Assembly: GCA_023406895.1 (NCBI GenBank)
Contig: JAEXTV010000001.1
Span: 1-64,000, forward strand
Length of the DNA stretch: 64,000 nucleotides
From: Bacillota bacterium
GTDB lineage: Bacteria > Bacillota > Clostridia > Christensenellales > SZUA-584
Direction: 5' to 3'
In this document: positions 33,957 to 42,464 of the stretch, piece by piece
Layout of the letters: each line of letters starts with the position of its first letter
Position numbering within the stretch: position 1 is the first letter of the stretch
Notes under the pieces: generated by a model
What the model saw: only the letters and a program-made list of their open reading frames with translations
Databases searched by the model: none
Told to the model about the DNA's origin: nothing
Position numbers and translations under genes: made by a program

Positions 33957-34273
33957 TGGATTGGATCGTTGAACAGGGCCGTGTTTTCAGCAAAGACGAT
34001 CACGGGGAATTGATTGCGGAAGCCACATTCTATGAAAAATCGAATGGCGATTTTTATATCGATCATACTTATGTGGTGCCTCGGTTAAGAGGCCGCGGTA
34101 TCGCCGATGAAATGATGAAAGCTCTGGCGACAGTGATTCGGGAAAGAGGGGGCAAAGTCACGGCAAGCTGCTCATATGCAAATGCGTGGCTCAAAAGGCA
34201 TAAAGGTGAATATACCGATATCATTTCAAAGGATCTGATGAATGAAGCCATAGCTTGCCATTTAAAACAGTAA
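33956..34273 (+). CDS. GNAT-family (YidJ-like) N-acetyltransferase
   Basis: The 105-residue protein is a compact GNAT domain with YIDHTYVVPRLRGRGIADEMMKALATVIRERGGKVTASCSYANAWLKRH, containing the acetyl-CoA loop RxRGRG/A. It matches the short Gcn5-related (YjdJ/YidJ) acetyltransferases. Its ATG overlaps the previous stop by one base, so it is translationally coupled to the first dehydrogenase; the acceptor substrate is unknown. Confidence 0.88.
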   Translation: MDWIVEQGRVFSKDDHGELIAEATFYEKSNGDFYIDHTYVVPRLRGRGIADEMMKALATVIRERGGKVTASCSYANAWLKRHKGEYTDIISKDLMNEAIACHLKQ

Positions 34274-34325
34274 TATTGGAACATATGGATACAAATGATA
34301 ATTATATTATATTTGAGATAATTTA

Positions 34326-34352
34326 ACACGCCGTAAACAGGCGTTTTTTTTT
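34326..34352 (+). terminator. Intrinsic terminator after the GNAT gene
   Basis: ACGCC pairs with GGCGT around GTAAACA and a long T-run follows. It separates the two dehydrogenase transcription units. Confidence 0.7.
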
Positions 34353-34587
34353 AAAATATGTTAAAAACACAGTAAAATAGAGAAAACAAGGCTATATGCA
34401 AGTCATTAATGAGCTTATATCATTTCAGACAAGTATACATCAACAGTAACCGAAATTCGGGTGAATAAGGCGTTTGATTTTTTTTTCACAATGTAATAAC
34501 ATCTAAAGAATTTCTGAAATTTTTCAGAATGTTAGCAGACTTCGATAAAAATTGAAATAAAAAATTTATAACGAGGAAGGACTATTT
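34353..34587 (+). other. AT-rich control region of the second dehydrogenase gene
   Basis: This stretch is much richer in A and T than the surroundings. TTTTCA (about 34521-34526) and GATAAA (about 34544-34549), 17 nt apart, are the best promoter guess. A perfect 18-bp dyad overlaps the -35 element. Confidence 0.4.
34512..34529. promoter_or_regulatory. Rex-like operator dyad
   Basis: TTCTGAAA-TT-TTTCAGAA is a perfect 8-2-8 palindrome. The redox repressor Rex binds TTGTGAAW-WW-WTTCACAA-type sites; this one has the same geometry and differs by one symmetric base per arm. Rex commonly represses ldh genes. Assignment to Rex is inference. Confidence 0.4.
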
Positions 34588-35538
34588 ATGAACATTGCAT
34601 CAAACAAAAGCAAGGTTGTTGTGATCGGTGCAGGCAAAGTGGGGTCGACGGTGGCTTACACGATTATGATGAACAACCTGACATCAGAGATTGTGCTTGT
34701 GGATGTAGACAAAAGCCGTGCGCGCGGCGAAGCCCTCGACATCAGTCATGGTATTGCATATTTTAAGCAGCTGACCATACGGGAAGGGGACTATGAGGAT
34801 TGTGCCGATGCCGATGTCATTATCATTTCAGCGGGTATTGGCCGTCAGCCGGGACAAACGCGCATTGATCTTGCGCGTACCAATGTGTCCATCACACGCG
34901 ACATCCTTTCCAAGATTATGAAGCACGCGAGCAACCCTCTTATTATGCTGATTTCGAACCCTGTGGATGTACTCACTTACATGGTTCAAAAAGAAAGCGG
35001 CCTGCTGGCTACGCGCGTCATCGGGACGGGCACAATGCTCGATACAGGACGTTTTCGTTATTTGCTTAGCCAGCATTGTAAAGTGGACGTCAGAAACGTC
35101 CATGCGTATATTGTCGGCGAACACGGAGACAGTGAAGTGCCGGTTTGGAGCCGTGCCTCGATTGCATCAAAGCCGTTTGATGAATATTGCGAGGATTGCC
35201 CGCGCCGTTGCCAGAAAATCAACCGTCAGCAGATTTTTGAGGAAACGCGTGACGGCGGTGCTGAGATCATCAAGGCCAAAGGAGCCACGTTCTACGGCGT
35301 TGCACTCGCGGCAACACGTTTGCTGGGTGCCATCATGGGAGACGAAAACTCTGTCCTGACGCTTTCGACATCGCTTAGCGGCAATTACGGCATCAGCGAT
35401 GTGGCCGTCAGCCTGCCGTGCGTTGTGAACCGCAGCGGTATCGACCGTTATCTGGATATCCGTATGACCGATGACGAGCTCACTCAGCTGCATCTGTCGG
35501 CAGAGAAGTTAAAAGGCGTTATCAAAGAAGTATTGTAA
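34588..35538 (+). CDS. ldh: L-lactate/malate dehydrogenase family protein (paralogue 2)
   Basis: The 316-residue protein is closely similar to the product at 33009 along its whole length (GAGKVGSTVAYTIMM, VGEHGDSEVPVWSRAS, AKGATFYGVALA). It has the same AGIGRQPGQTRID loop with Arg at the LDH/MDH specificity position and a matching Cys cluster (CEDCPRRC). ATG 34588 follows GAGGAAGGAC. It is followed after 23 nt by malic enzyme, so this copy is probably cotranscribed with it. A tandem duplication with the GNAT gene between the copies is the simplest origin. Confidence 0.85.
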   Translation: MNIASNKSKVVVIGAGKVGSTVAYTIMMNNLTSEIVLVDVDKSRARGEALDISHGIAYFKQLTIREGDYEDCADADVIIISAGIGRQPGQTRIDLARTNVSITRDILSKIMKHASNPLIMLISNPVDVLTYMVQKESGLLATRVIGTGTMLDTGRFRYLLSQHCKVDVRNVHAYIVGEHGDSEVPVWSRASIASKPFDEYCEDCPRRCQKINRQQIFEETRDGGAEIIKAKGATFYGVALAATRLLGAIMGDENSVLTLSTSLSGNYGISDVAVSLPCVVNRSGIDRYLDIRMTDDELTQLHLSAEKLKGVIKEVL

Positions 35539-35561
35539 TATATGGAAGGAGAAAGAACATT

Positions 35562-36734
35562 ATGACCATTAACGAAGAATCGTTGAAACTGCATGAGGAA
35601 TGGAAGGGCAAGATTGAAGTGATCAGCACGGTGCCCGTGAAAGACAAGCATGATTTGAGTGTGGCTTATACACCCGGCGTGGCGGAACCCTGCCTTAAGA
35701 TATCCGATAATGTGGACCTGTCGTATACCTACACGCGCCGCTGGAATCTGGTGGCGGTGGTGACGGACGGCACGGCGGTTTTGGGTCTCGGCGATATCGG
35801 TCCGGAAGCCGGTATGCCCGTGATGGAAGGCAAATGCGTGCTGTTTAAAACATTCGGTGATGTGGATGCATTCCCGCTCTGCATACGCAGCAAAGATGTG
35901 GACGACATTGTGAATACGGTGCGTTTGCTGGCGGGCAGCTTCGGCGGCGTGAATCTCGAGGATATCTCTGCGCCGCGCTGCTTCGAAATTGAACGGCGTC
36001 TTAAAGAATGCTGCGATATTCCGATATTCCATGACGACCAGCACGGTACCGCTGTGGTTTCGCTTGCGGCAATGATCAATGCGCTTAAGCTCACGGGTAA
36101 GGATTTAAAGAGCATCAGTGCTGTGGTGAACGGCGCGGGTGCTGCGGCCATAGCGGTGACCCGGCTGCTTATGGCCATGGGGCTCACCGACGTTGTGCTT
36201 TGCGATAGGCAGGGAGCGATCTATAAAGGCCGCGAAAACCTGAACAGTGAAAAAGAGCTGATGGCCGAAATCTCCAACAAACACATGAAAAAGGGATCGC
36301 TGGCCGATGTCGTTAAGGGAGCCGATGTGTTCTTCGGACTTTCCGCTCCGAATGTGTTGTCCAAAGAGATGGTGAAAACCATGGCGAAGGATCCGATCAT
36401 CTTCGCAATGTCGAACCCTGTTCCGGAGATTATGCCGGATGATGCCATTGAAGCGGGTGCGGCTGTTGTGGGCACGGGCCGCAGCGATTTTGCGAACCAG
36501 ATTAACAACGTGCTCGCGTTCCCGGGCATTTTCCGCGGTGCGCTCGATGTGCGCGCGAGCGATATCAATGATGAGATGAAAATCGCCGCTGCGTACGCAA
36601 TCGCCAGCCTTGTGACAGAAGACGAGCTCAAGCCCGAATACATTATACCGGCACCGTTTGACCCGCGCGTGGGCCCCGCGGTGGCGGAAGCCGTCGCCAA
36701 AGCGGCGCGTGATTCCGGCGTTGCCCGTATCTAA
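35562..36734 (+). CDS. NAD(P)-dependent malic enzyme
   Basis: The 390-residue enzyme has the short bacterial malic-enzyme form: SVAYTPGVAEPC, LVAVVTDGTAVLGLGDIGPEAGMPVMEGK, the metal site EDISAPRCFEIE, FHDDQHGTAVV, the Rossmann loop VNGAGAAAIA and AMSNPVPEI. It lacks the phosphotransacetylase-like extension. It converts malate to pyruvate and CO2 with NAD(P). Next to two malate-type dehydrogenase homologues it could complete an oxaloacetate-malate-pyruvate route. ATG 35562 follows GGAAGGAGAAAG. Confidence 0.95.
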   Translation: MTINEESLKLHEEWKGKIEVISTVPVKDKHDLSVAYTPGVAEPCLKISDNVDLSYTYTRRWNLVAVVTDGTAVLGLGDIGPEAGMPVMEGKCVLFKTFGDVDAFPLCIRSKDVDDIVNTVRLLAGSFGGVNLEDISAPRCFEIERRLKECCDIPIFHDDQHGTAVVSLAAMINALKLTGKDLKSISAVVNGAGAAAIAVTRLLMAMGLTDVVLCDRQGAIYKGRENLNSEKELMAEISNKHMKKGSLADVVKGADVFFGLSAPNVLSKEMVKTMAKDPIIFAMSNPVPEIMPDDAIEAGAAVVGTGRSDFANQINNVLAFPGIFRGALDVRASDINDEMKIAAAYAIASLVTEDELKPEYIIPAPFDPRVGPAVAEAVAKAARDSGVARI

Positions 36735-36765
36735 CCAAACCAGCAAAAGATCACATACTTTTTGA

Positions 36766-36798
36766 AGAATCCGGGAGACTCAGCCCGGATTCTTTTTT
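36766..36798 (+). terminator. Intrinsic terminator of the malic enzyme operon
   Basis: AGAATCCGGG pairs with CCCGGATTCT around AGACTCAG, followed by TTTTT. Confidence 0.85.
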
Positions 36799-36876
36799 GT
36801 CCGGATGGTTGATATTTCGCGAGATTTTGCTTACCAACATATTTTTTATACCAGCAGGTTATCTCAGACTTGTTCG

Positions 36877-36905
36877 TTGACTATTATTTTACTCACGTAT
36901 ATAAT
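36877..36905 (+). promoter_or_regulatory. Strong sigma-A-type promoter with no gene directly downstream
   Basis: TTGACT (36877-36882) and consensus TATAAT (36900-36905) are separated by exactly 17 nt. The next recognised coding sequence, recJ, starts almost 600 nt further on, after a terminator-like hairpin. Confidence 0.65.
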
Positions 36906-36911
36906 GAAATA

Positions 36912-37466
36912 AGTTTTTTCGTCAAGATTTTGCCTGAACAGCAGGATTAAAACAGCTTGTTTCTAAACTATTATCGTATTCGCCATCCTCTTGGAACAAG
37001 CCCAAAGGCTCTGACAGCAGTTCATCCAAATCAAGGAGAAATCGGTTAAGAATGAGAAAACGATGTCGGGCAGTCCATTACGATAATATCGTCGTTTTAG
37101 GCCGTATCCGTGAGAACAACAAATAATAGACTTAAATCCGTGGCAAGACTCACAACGGCGGATTATTGTTATCAGGGAAACCGTGACAGAACGTTAATAC
37201 GTGTATGACATCGCTGATCATGGCACTGGCCGCGTGCATCTTCGGTGTGACATCGATCAGAGGGTTTTCACAAACTTCTGTCGTTGGTCTGATTTTGGGC
37301 TTCAACCCTTCTATAGTCATTGCCGCTTCGGTATGGGTCGGCCTTGCAGATGCGTTAACAAAGGCAGGAATAATTAAGGTGCCAGTCAAAAGCCAAAGCA
37401 AAGGCCAAGGCGTAAGCTGTATAAAACAGATTAATAGCCTTTCCTTGACAAAGGGAGAGGCTTTTC
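36912..37466 (+). other. Gene-free transcription unit, candidate noncoding RNA or gene remnant
   Basis: This stretch lies between a good promoter and a terminator-like hairpin. It contains short stems such as CCTG-AACAG-CAGG (about 36943-36955), an AGCC/GGCT hairpin near 37000-37013 and AAAACGA/TCGTTTT near 37061-37102. An 89-codon frame at 37205-37474 encodes a hydrophobic, Leu/Ile-rich segment (SLIMALAACIFGVTSIRGFS...) but has no ribosome site and runs through the terminator, so I read it as a remnant or chance frame. Confidence 0.4.
37436..37466 (+). terminator. Terminator-like hairpin upstream of recJ
   Basis: AGCCTTTCCTT (37436-37446) pairs with AGGGAGAGGCT (37452-37462) with two G-U pairs, followed by TTTT. 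Confidence 0.55.
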
Positions 37467-37474
37467 AGTATTAA
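37445..37474 (+). promoter_or_regulatory. Possible recJ promoter
   Basis: TTGACA (37445-37450) and TATTAA (37469-37474), 18 nt apart, give a predicted leader of about 20 nt. The -35 lies in the loop of the terminator-like hairpin, so the two readings compete. Confidence 0.35.
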
Positions 37475-37500
37475 GGGATCAGTGAGGACAGGAAACCACA

Positions 37501-39849
37501 TTGCAGAGTTTTTTTGAGCGCCCGGCACTTGCCGAAGGCACACGTGAAAAGACAGCGGCCATTCAGGCGGCGACAGGCTTATGCGAGCCAGTTGCGGCCT
37601 TGCTGTGCCGCAGAGGCATCGATACGCCTGACGCTGCCAAACGCTTTTTGCATCCGGGGCCGGAACAGTTTCACGACCCGCTGCTGTTGCCGGATATGGG
37701 AGAAGCCGTTCAAAGAATTAAAAATGCGGTTGAAACGGGCGAGAAGATCACGGTATTCTGCGATTATGACGCGGATGGCACCACGGGCGGCTGCGCACTC
37801 TATTTGCATTTAAAAAGCGCGGGTGCCATTGTCAACATTTTAACGCCGAACCGCCATAAAGAGGGCTATGGCCTCAACGCGGCGGTGGTGGAGCAAATGG
37901 CGGGTGACGGCTGTTCACTGATCATCACTGTAGACTGCGGCATTACAAATGTGGAGGAAACGGGCCTTGCGCGCAGCCTCGGCATGGATGTGGTGATTAC
38001 CGATCATCATGAATGCGGCGATATCCTGCCCGATACCCCGTACATCATCAACGCGAAACGAGCGGATAACGTGTATCCCGACTTAAACCTTGCGGGGTGC
38101 GGCGTGGCGTTTAAGCTGATTCACGCGCTGTCGTCGCTGGCCGAGGCGATGCGCTATATCGATCTCATTGCAATCGGCACCATTACGGATATTGTGCCGC
38201 TGCTCGGCGAAAACCGCGTGATTGCCTATATGGGGCTCGATAAGATGCGCAAAAGCCCATCCGCCGGTGTGGCGGCGCTCGCGCAGGCTGCGGGCATCAA
38301 CCTCGAAGAGGTATCATCCTTCAATATCAGTTTTGGCCTTGGCCCGCGCATTAACGCCGCGGGGCGCATGGATACGGCCGAAGCGGCCATAGACATTCTG
38401 AAAAGCACAAAGCCAAGTGTCGCGCTGAGCCTGAGTGCCCAGCGGCTCTGCGGGCTCAACGACGCGCGCAAAAAGGACGTTGAAGACATTCTGGCCGACG
38501 CGGAAGCGATGATTGACGAATACGGTTATCACAGCGACCCGGCCATACTGCTGGCTCAAAGCAGCTGGAATGCGGGCGTTATCGGTATTGCCGCGGCCAA
38601 GATCGCGGAAAAGTACACACGCCCCTGCGTGCTGTTCGGCGGCGAAGACAATCTCGTGGGCTCGGCACGCAGCATCGAGAGCATCAATATTTACGATGTG
38701 CTCAGCGTTTTCGCGGACAGATACATAAAATTCGGCGGCCATTCTCAGGCAGCCGGGCTCACCGTAGCGCCTGAGGTTTTGGAAGGTCTTCGGCGTGATG
38801 TGTGCGATTATATTCGCGCGCATTATGACGACAGGGCCTTTGTGCGGATGAAGCTGTACGACTTGGCGCTGCATGCCGGGGAGATTACGCGCGAATTGGT
38901 GGAGGATATCAAACGGCTTGAACCGTTCGGACAGAATAACGAAAAACCCGCCGTGGCGGTGCTGGGCGGAGATGTTCTCTCATCGCGTTTTGTCGGTAAA
39001 AATGAGCAGCCGCATTTGAAGCTCGTGATCGGGCAGAACGCAAGAAAGATAGACGCTGTGGCGTTTTACTATAAGGATACGCACGCGCTTATACCGGGGC
39101 GTGCCGATTTTCTGTGTGAGCCGGGTATCGACAGCATGACAAACCGGCCGCAGCTGATTGTGCGCGATATTGTTTATTATCAGGATGATGCGCTGATTCG
39201 CAGTTTTCTTAACGCCAATGCCGAGAGCTTTGCAAAAGGGTTTTTGGACGAGGTTTCTGCGCTTGGTGCCTCCGAGTTTGGGATGCCAGATGAAGCTTCG
39301 TTTACGGAGGCGCTTCAAGACGCGCTTGCGCAAAGCCGCTTTGGGCTGTGCGTCAGTGTGCAGACGGCACCCGCGCTGAAGCGCGTGCTGGGTTTGGCGA
39401 GTGTCCGGGAAGCCATGAAGCAGGGACGGCTGATATTATGGGATCACAAGTCGTTTTCGCCCGATAACTGCATCGCCTGCGGGATGGCGGCCGGGCATAC
39501 CCGCGTGCTCTGCGTCGGAGCGAATCCGAATACGTACTTATTTGATGATGAGATGCGAACGGCCTATCATAATCACGCTGCGAGTGTTTTTCTTAATCGC
39601 GACAAGCTGCTCGGTGTTTACCGCGCGCTGGGGGCCATGCTCAAACGGCCGCGCACGGTGGCTGACATTGCGCGCAAGCTGTCGCTGTCTTTGGAATCGG
39701 CTGCCTTCGCAACACGTGTGCTCAGTGAGCTTAAGTTGCTCACTATCGACAAAAGTGATAGAATACTGGCGTTAAACGAGGGGCAGCCGCGAAGAGAGCT
39801 TCGTCAAAGCCGCTGTTACTCAAACTTTGAGGACTTATTGAATGGATGA
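37501..39849 (+). CDS. recJ: Single-stranded-DNA-specific exonuclease RecJ
   Basis: TTG 37501 follows GAGGACAGGA. The 782-residue protein has the DHH motifs DYDADGTTGG near residue 84, VDCGITN, ITDHHECGDILP near residue 170, and DIVPLLGENR. The DHHA1 domain has GGHSQAAGLTVAPE around residue 415, followed by an OB-like region. The C-terminal extension of about 200 residues is typical of Firmicute RecJ. It degrades single-stranded DNA 5' to 3' in repair. It overlaps relA by 8 nt. Confidence 0.96.
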   Translation: MQSFFERPALAEGTREKTAAIQAATGLCEPVAALLCRRGIDTPDAAKRFLHPGPEQFHDPLLLPDMGEAVQRIKNAVETGEKITVFCDYDADGTTGGCALYLHLKSAGAIVNILTPNRHKEGYGLNAAVVEQMAGDGCSLIITVDCGITNVEETGLARSLGMDVVITDHHECGDILPDTPYIINAKRADNVYPDLNLAGCGVAFKLIHALSSLAEAMRYIDLIAIGTITDIVPLLGENRVIAYMGLDKMRKSPSAGVAALAQAAGINLEEVSSFNISFGLGPRINAAGRMDTAEAAIDILKSTKPSVALSLSAQRLCGLNDARKKDVEDILADAEAMIDEYGYHSDPAILLAQSSWNAGVIGIAAAKIAEKYTRPCVLFGGEDNLVGSARSIESINIYDVLSVFADRYIKFGGHSQAAGLTVAPEVLEGLRRDVCDYIRAHYDDRAFVRMKLYDLALHAGEITRELVEDIKRLEPFGQNNEKPAVAVLGGDVLSSRFVGKNEQPHLKLVIGQNARKIDAVAFYYKDTHALIPGRADFLCEPGIDSMTNRPQLIVRDIVYYQDDALIRSFLNANAESFAKGFLDEVSALGASEFGMPDEASFTEALQDALAQSRFGLCVSVQTAPALKRVLGLASVREAMKQGRLILWDHKSFSPDNCIACGMAAGHTRVLCVGANPNTYLFDDEMRTAYHNHAASVFLNRDKLLGVYRALGAMLKRPRTVADIARKLSLSLESAAFATRVLSELKLLTIDKSDRILALNEGQPRRELRQSRCYSNFEDLLNG

Positions 39850-42004
39850 TAAAAGCAGAAGCCAAAAACCGCTGATAGAAAAAGTTAAAGAAAACTACTC
39901 AGAGGAGGATCAGGTCTTTTTTGAAAAAGCCTACGCGTATGCCGAAAAAGCGCACGAAGGACAGATGCGTCTGTCCGGCGAACCTTTTTTTATGCACCCT
40001 TACGAGGTGGCCGGTATACTCGTTGACTTAGGACTTGATATGTCCACCGTGGTGGCGGGACTGTTTCACGACATCGTGGAAGATACCGATGTGACGCTGG
40101 AGGAGATCAAAGAAAAATTCGGCGCCGAAACGGCTCAGATTGTGGACGGTGTGACCAAGGTCGGCAAGGTGAGCTTCTCATCCAAGGAAGAGCACCAGGC
40201 GGAATATCTGAGAAAGATGTTTCTGGCCATGGCCAATGATATCCGCGTGATTCTTGTGAAGCTGGCCGACAGACTGCACAACATGAGAACGCTCAAATAC
40301 CAGAGCGAGGAAAAGCGCCTCGAAAAATCCAAGGAGACACTGGAGATTTTTGCGCCGCTTGCGCATCGTCTCGGTATCAACGCGATCAAATGGGAACTCG
40401 AGGACCTGGCTTTAAAATATATCGATGAGAAAGCGTATTATGAAATTGCCGCCAAGCTCACCGATACGCGCGCGGAACGCCGCGAGTACATCAATGCCGT
40501 GGTCGAAGAGATCAAGCAGCATTTGAAGAAAATCAAGGTGAACGCCGAAATTGAAGGGCGTCCCAAGCATATTTACAGCATTTACACAAAGATCCATAAG
40601 AAGCACAAAGCGTTTGAGGAAGTGTATGATCTGATTGCCGTGCGCATTGTGGTGGAAACCGTGCGCGACTGTTATGCGGTGCTTGGCACGGTGCATACCG
40701 TATGGAAGCCGATACCGGGGCGGTTTAAGGATTATATTGCGGTGCCCAAACAGAACATGTACCAGTCGATTCACACCACGGTATTGGGGCGCGACGGGCG
40801 GCCTTTTGAGGTGCAGATACGCACCAAGGAGATGCATTCCACGGCGGAATACGGCATCGCGGCGCACTGGCATTATAAAGAAGGCACGCAGCAGAGCGAA
40901 ATGGACAACAAGCTCGTGTGGCTGCGCGAGCTGCTCGAATGGCAGACGGACACCAAGGACTCGCGCGAGTTCATGGAAACGCTCAAGATCGACTTCTTTT
41001 CCGATAAGGTGTATGTATTTACGCCCAAGGGCGATGTCAAAGAGTTTACGCAAGGCTCGACGCCGCTTGACTTTGCTTACGGCATCCACAGCGAAATCGG
41101 CAACAAGTGCACGGGCGCGAAGATCAACGGCAAGATCGTGCCGCTGTCCTACCAACTGCAGTCGGGTGATATCGTGGAGATCATCACGTCGGCGGCTTCC
41201 AAAGGCCCCTCGCGGGATTGGCTGAAAATTGTTAAGACCTCTCAGGCCAAGAGCAAGATTAAGAATTGGCTCAGGAAAGAATATAAGGAAGAGAACATCG
41301 TTAAAGGCCGCGACATGCTGGAAAAGGAAGCGCGCCGTCGCGGTTATGATTTGAAAACGCTGTTCAAATCCGAATGGCTCAAGGATATTTACAAGAAGTT
41401 CACGCTGCAAAGCGCTGAGGATATCTATTCGGCAGTCGGGTACGGCGGCATCACGACGGGGCAGATCCTGCATAAGCTGATTGAGGAATACCGCCGGGAG
41501 AACAAGCCTGCATTTGATAAACCCGTCACGCAGACGCGCAGCGCGCGCACGGGCGAATCCAGCGGCATCATCGTGAAGGGGTATGACGATATGGTCGTGC
41601 GGTTTGCCAAGTGCTGCAACCCGGTGCCGGGCGACGGTATCGTGGGGTACATCACGCGCGGACGCGGCGTATCCGTGCACCGCAGCGACTGTTCCAACGT
41701 CACATCGGAGGATTTTGAATCGGGCCGGATGATTGAAGTGAGCTGGTCGACCGGCGAAAAATCGAGCTATAACGTGGAAATTCAGGTGACCGCGGAAGAC
41801 CGCACGGGCCTGATTGCGGAAGTGAGCAACAAGCTTTTCAGTATGGGCTTTTCCATCACGTCCGTCAACGCGCGCATGGGCAAAAACCGTGTCGCCAATA
41901 TGGTTTTCGGCTTTGAAATTTCCGAATCATCGCAGCTCGACACGATCACAAAATCACTAAAAAGCATAACGGGTGTGCGGGACGTCTACCGCATTCACAA
42001 ATAG
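39842..42004 (+). CDS. relA: Bifunctional (p)ppGpp synthetase/hydrolase
   Basis: The 720-residue RelA/SpoT homologue contains an HD hydrolase domain (FFMHPYEVAGIL, LFHDIVEDTDV near residues 40-80, catalytically complete). The synthetase domain has RFKDYIAVPKQNMYQSIHTTV, whose RFKD form is typical of bifunctional enzymes. TGS (VYVFTPKGDVKEF...), a zinc-finger-like CCNPVPGD region and a C-terminal ACT domain follow. It makes and degrades the stringent alarmone. ATG 39842 lies within the end of recJ; dtd follows after 3 nt, the conserved Firmicute order. Confidence 0.97.
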   Translation: MDDKSRSQKPLIEKVKENYSEEDQVFFEKAYAYAEKAHEGQMRLSGEPFFMHPYEVAGILVDLGLDMSTVVAGLFHDIVEDTDVTLEEIKEKFGAETAQIVDGVTKVGKVSFSSKEEHQAEYLRKMFLAMANDIRVILVKLADRLHNMRTLKYQSEEKRLEKSKETLEIFAPLAHRLGINAIKWELEDLALKYIDEKAYYEIAAKLTDTRAERREYINAVVEEIKQHLKKIKVNAEIEGRPKHIYSIYTKIHKKHKAFEEVYDLIAVRIVVETVRDCYAVLGTVHTVWKPIPGRFKDYIAVPKQNMYQSIHTTVLGRDGRPFEVQIRTKEMHSTAEYGIAAHWHYKEGTQQSEMDNKLVWLRELLEWQTDTKDSREFMETLKIDFFSDKVYVFTPKGDVKEFTQGSTPLDFAYGIHSEIGNKCTGAKINGKIVPLSYQLQSGDIVEIITSAASKGPSRDWLKIVKTSQAKSKIKNWLRKEYKEENIVKGRDMLEKEARRRGYDLKTLFKSEWLKDIYKKFTLQSAEDIYSAVGYGGITTGQILHKLIEEYRRENKPAFDKPVTQTRSARTGESSGIIVKGYDDMVVRFAKCCNPVPGDGIVGYITRGRGVSVHRSDCSNVTSEDFESGRMIEVSWSTGEKSSYNVEIQVTAEDRTGLIAEVSNKLFSMGFSITSVNARMGKNRVANMVFGFEISESSQLDTITKSLKSITGVRDVYRIHK

Positions 42005-42007
42005 CCG

Positions 42008-42454
42008 ATGGTGGCGGTGGTAGAACGCGTACTCGGTGCGCGCGTGACAGTGGATGGATTGGTCGTGGGCGAAATCGGCAAAGGGCTGCTCGTGCTGCTC
42101 GGCGTCGCGCAGGACGATGAAATAAGTGATCTGGATTACATTGTACGAAAAACTGTGAACCTGCGCATTTTCCCGGACAACGGTAAAATGTCGCTCAGCG
42201 TGAAGGATATCGGCGCGAGCGTGCTCGTTGTGTCGCAGTTCACGCTGCTCGGTGACGCGCGCAAGGGCAACCGGCCCGATTTCGGCGGTGCGGCCAATGC
42301 GGCGCATGCAAAGAGACTGTATGAAGCGTGTATCGAAGCTTTCCGTGCGGAGGGGATCAATACGGCGACGGGCGAATTCGGCGCGGACATGAAAGTAGAA
42401 TCAATCGGAGACGGCCCGGTGACGATACTGCTGGACAGCAAGAGACGATTCTAG
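42008..42454 (+). CDS. dtd: D-aminoacyl-tRNA deacylase
   Basis: The 148-residue protein matches DTD throughout: MVAVVERVLGARVTVDG, GLLVLLGVAQDDE, RIFPDNGKMSLSV, the SQFTLLGDARKGNRPDF motif and the C-terminal GPVTILLDS motif, which form the chiral proofreading pocket. It hydrolyses D-amino acids from tRNA. Start and stop are tightly packed between relA and the MBL hydrolase gene. Confidence 0.97.
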   Translation: MVAVVERVLGARVTVDGLVVGEIGKGLLVLLGVAQDDEISDLDYIVRKTVNLRIFPDNGKMSLSVKDIGASVLVVSQFTLLGDARKGNRPDFGGAANAAHAKRLYEACIEAFRAEGINTATGEFGADMKVESIGDGPVTILLDSKRRF

Positions 42455-42464
42455 GGAGGAACAC

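Noticed and set aside
36912..37110. 6S RNA (ssrS) in the gap before recJ
   Set aside because: I looked for the long closing stem and central bubble; only short local hairpins are visible, so I did not name it.
37205..37474. 89-codon hydrophobic frame upstream of recJ as a gene
   Set aside because: No ribosome site, runs through a terminator-like hairpin and shows no recognisable family; treated as remnant or chance.
40412..41680. 422-codon open frame on the minus strand inside relA
   Set aside because: It is antisense to a full-length RelA/SpoT gene, lacks a ribosome site and has His/Arg-rich composition typical of the antisense of GC-biased codons.
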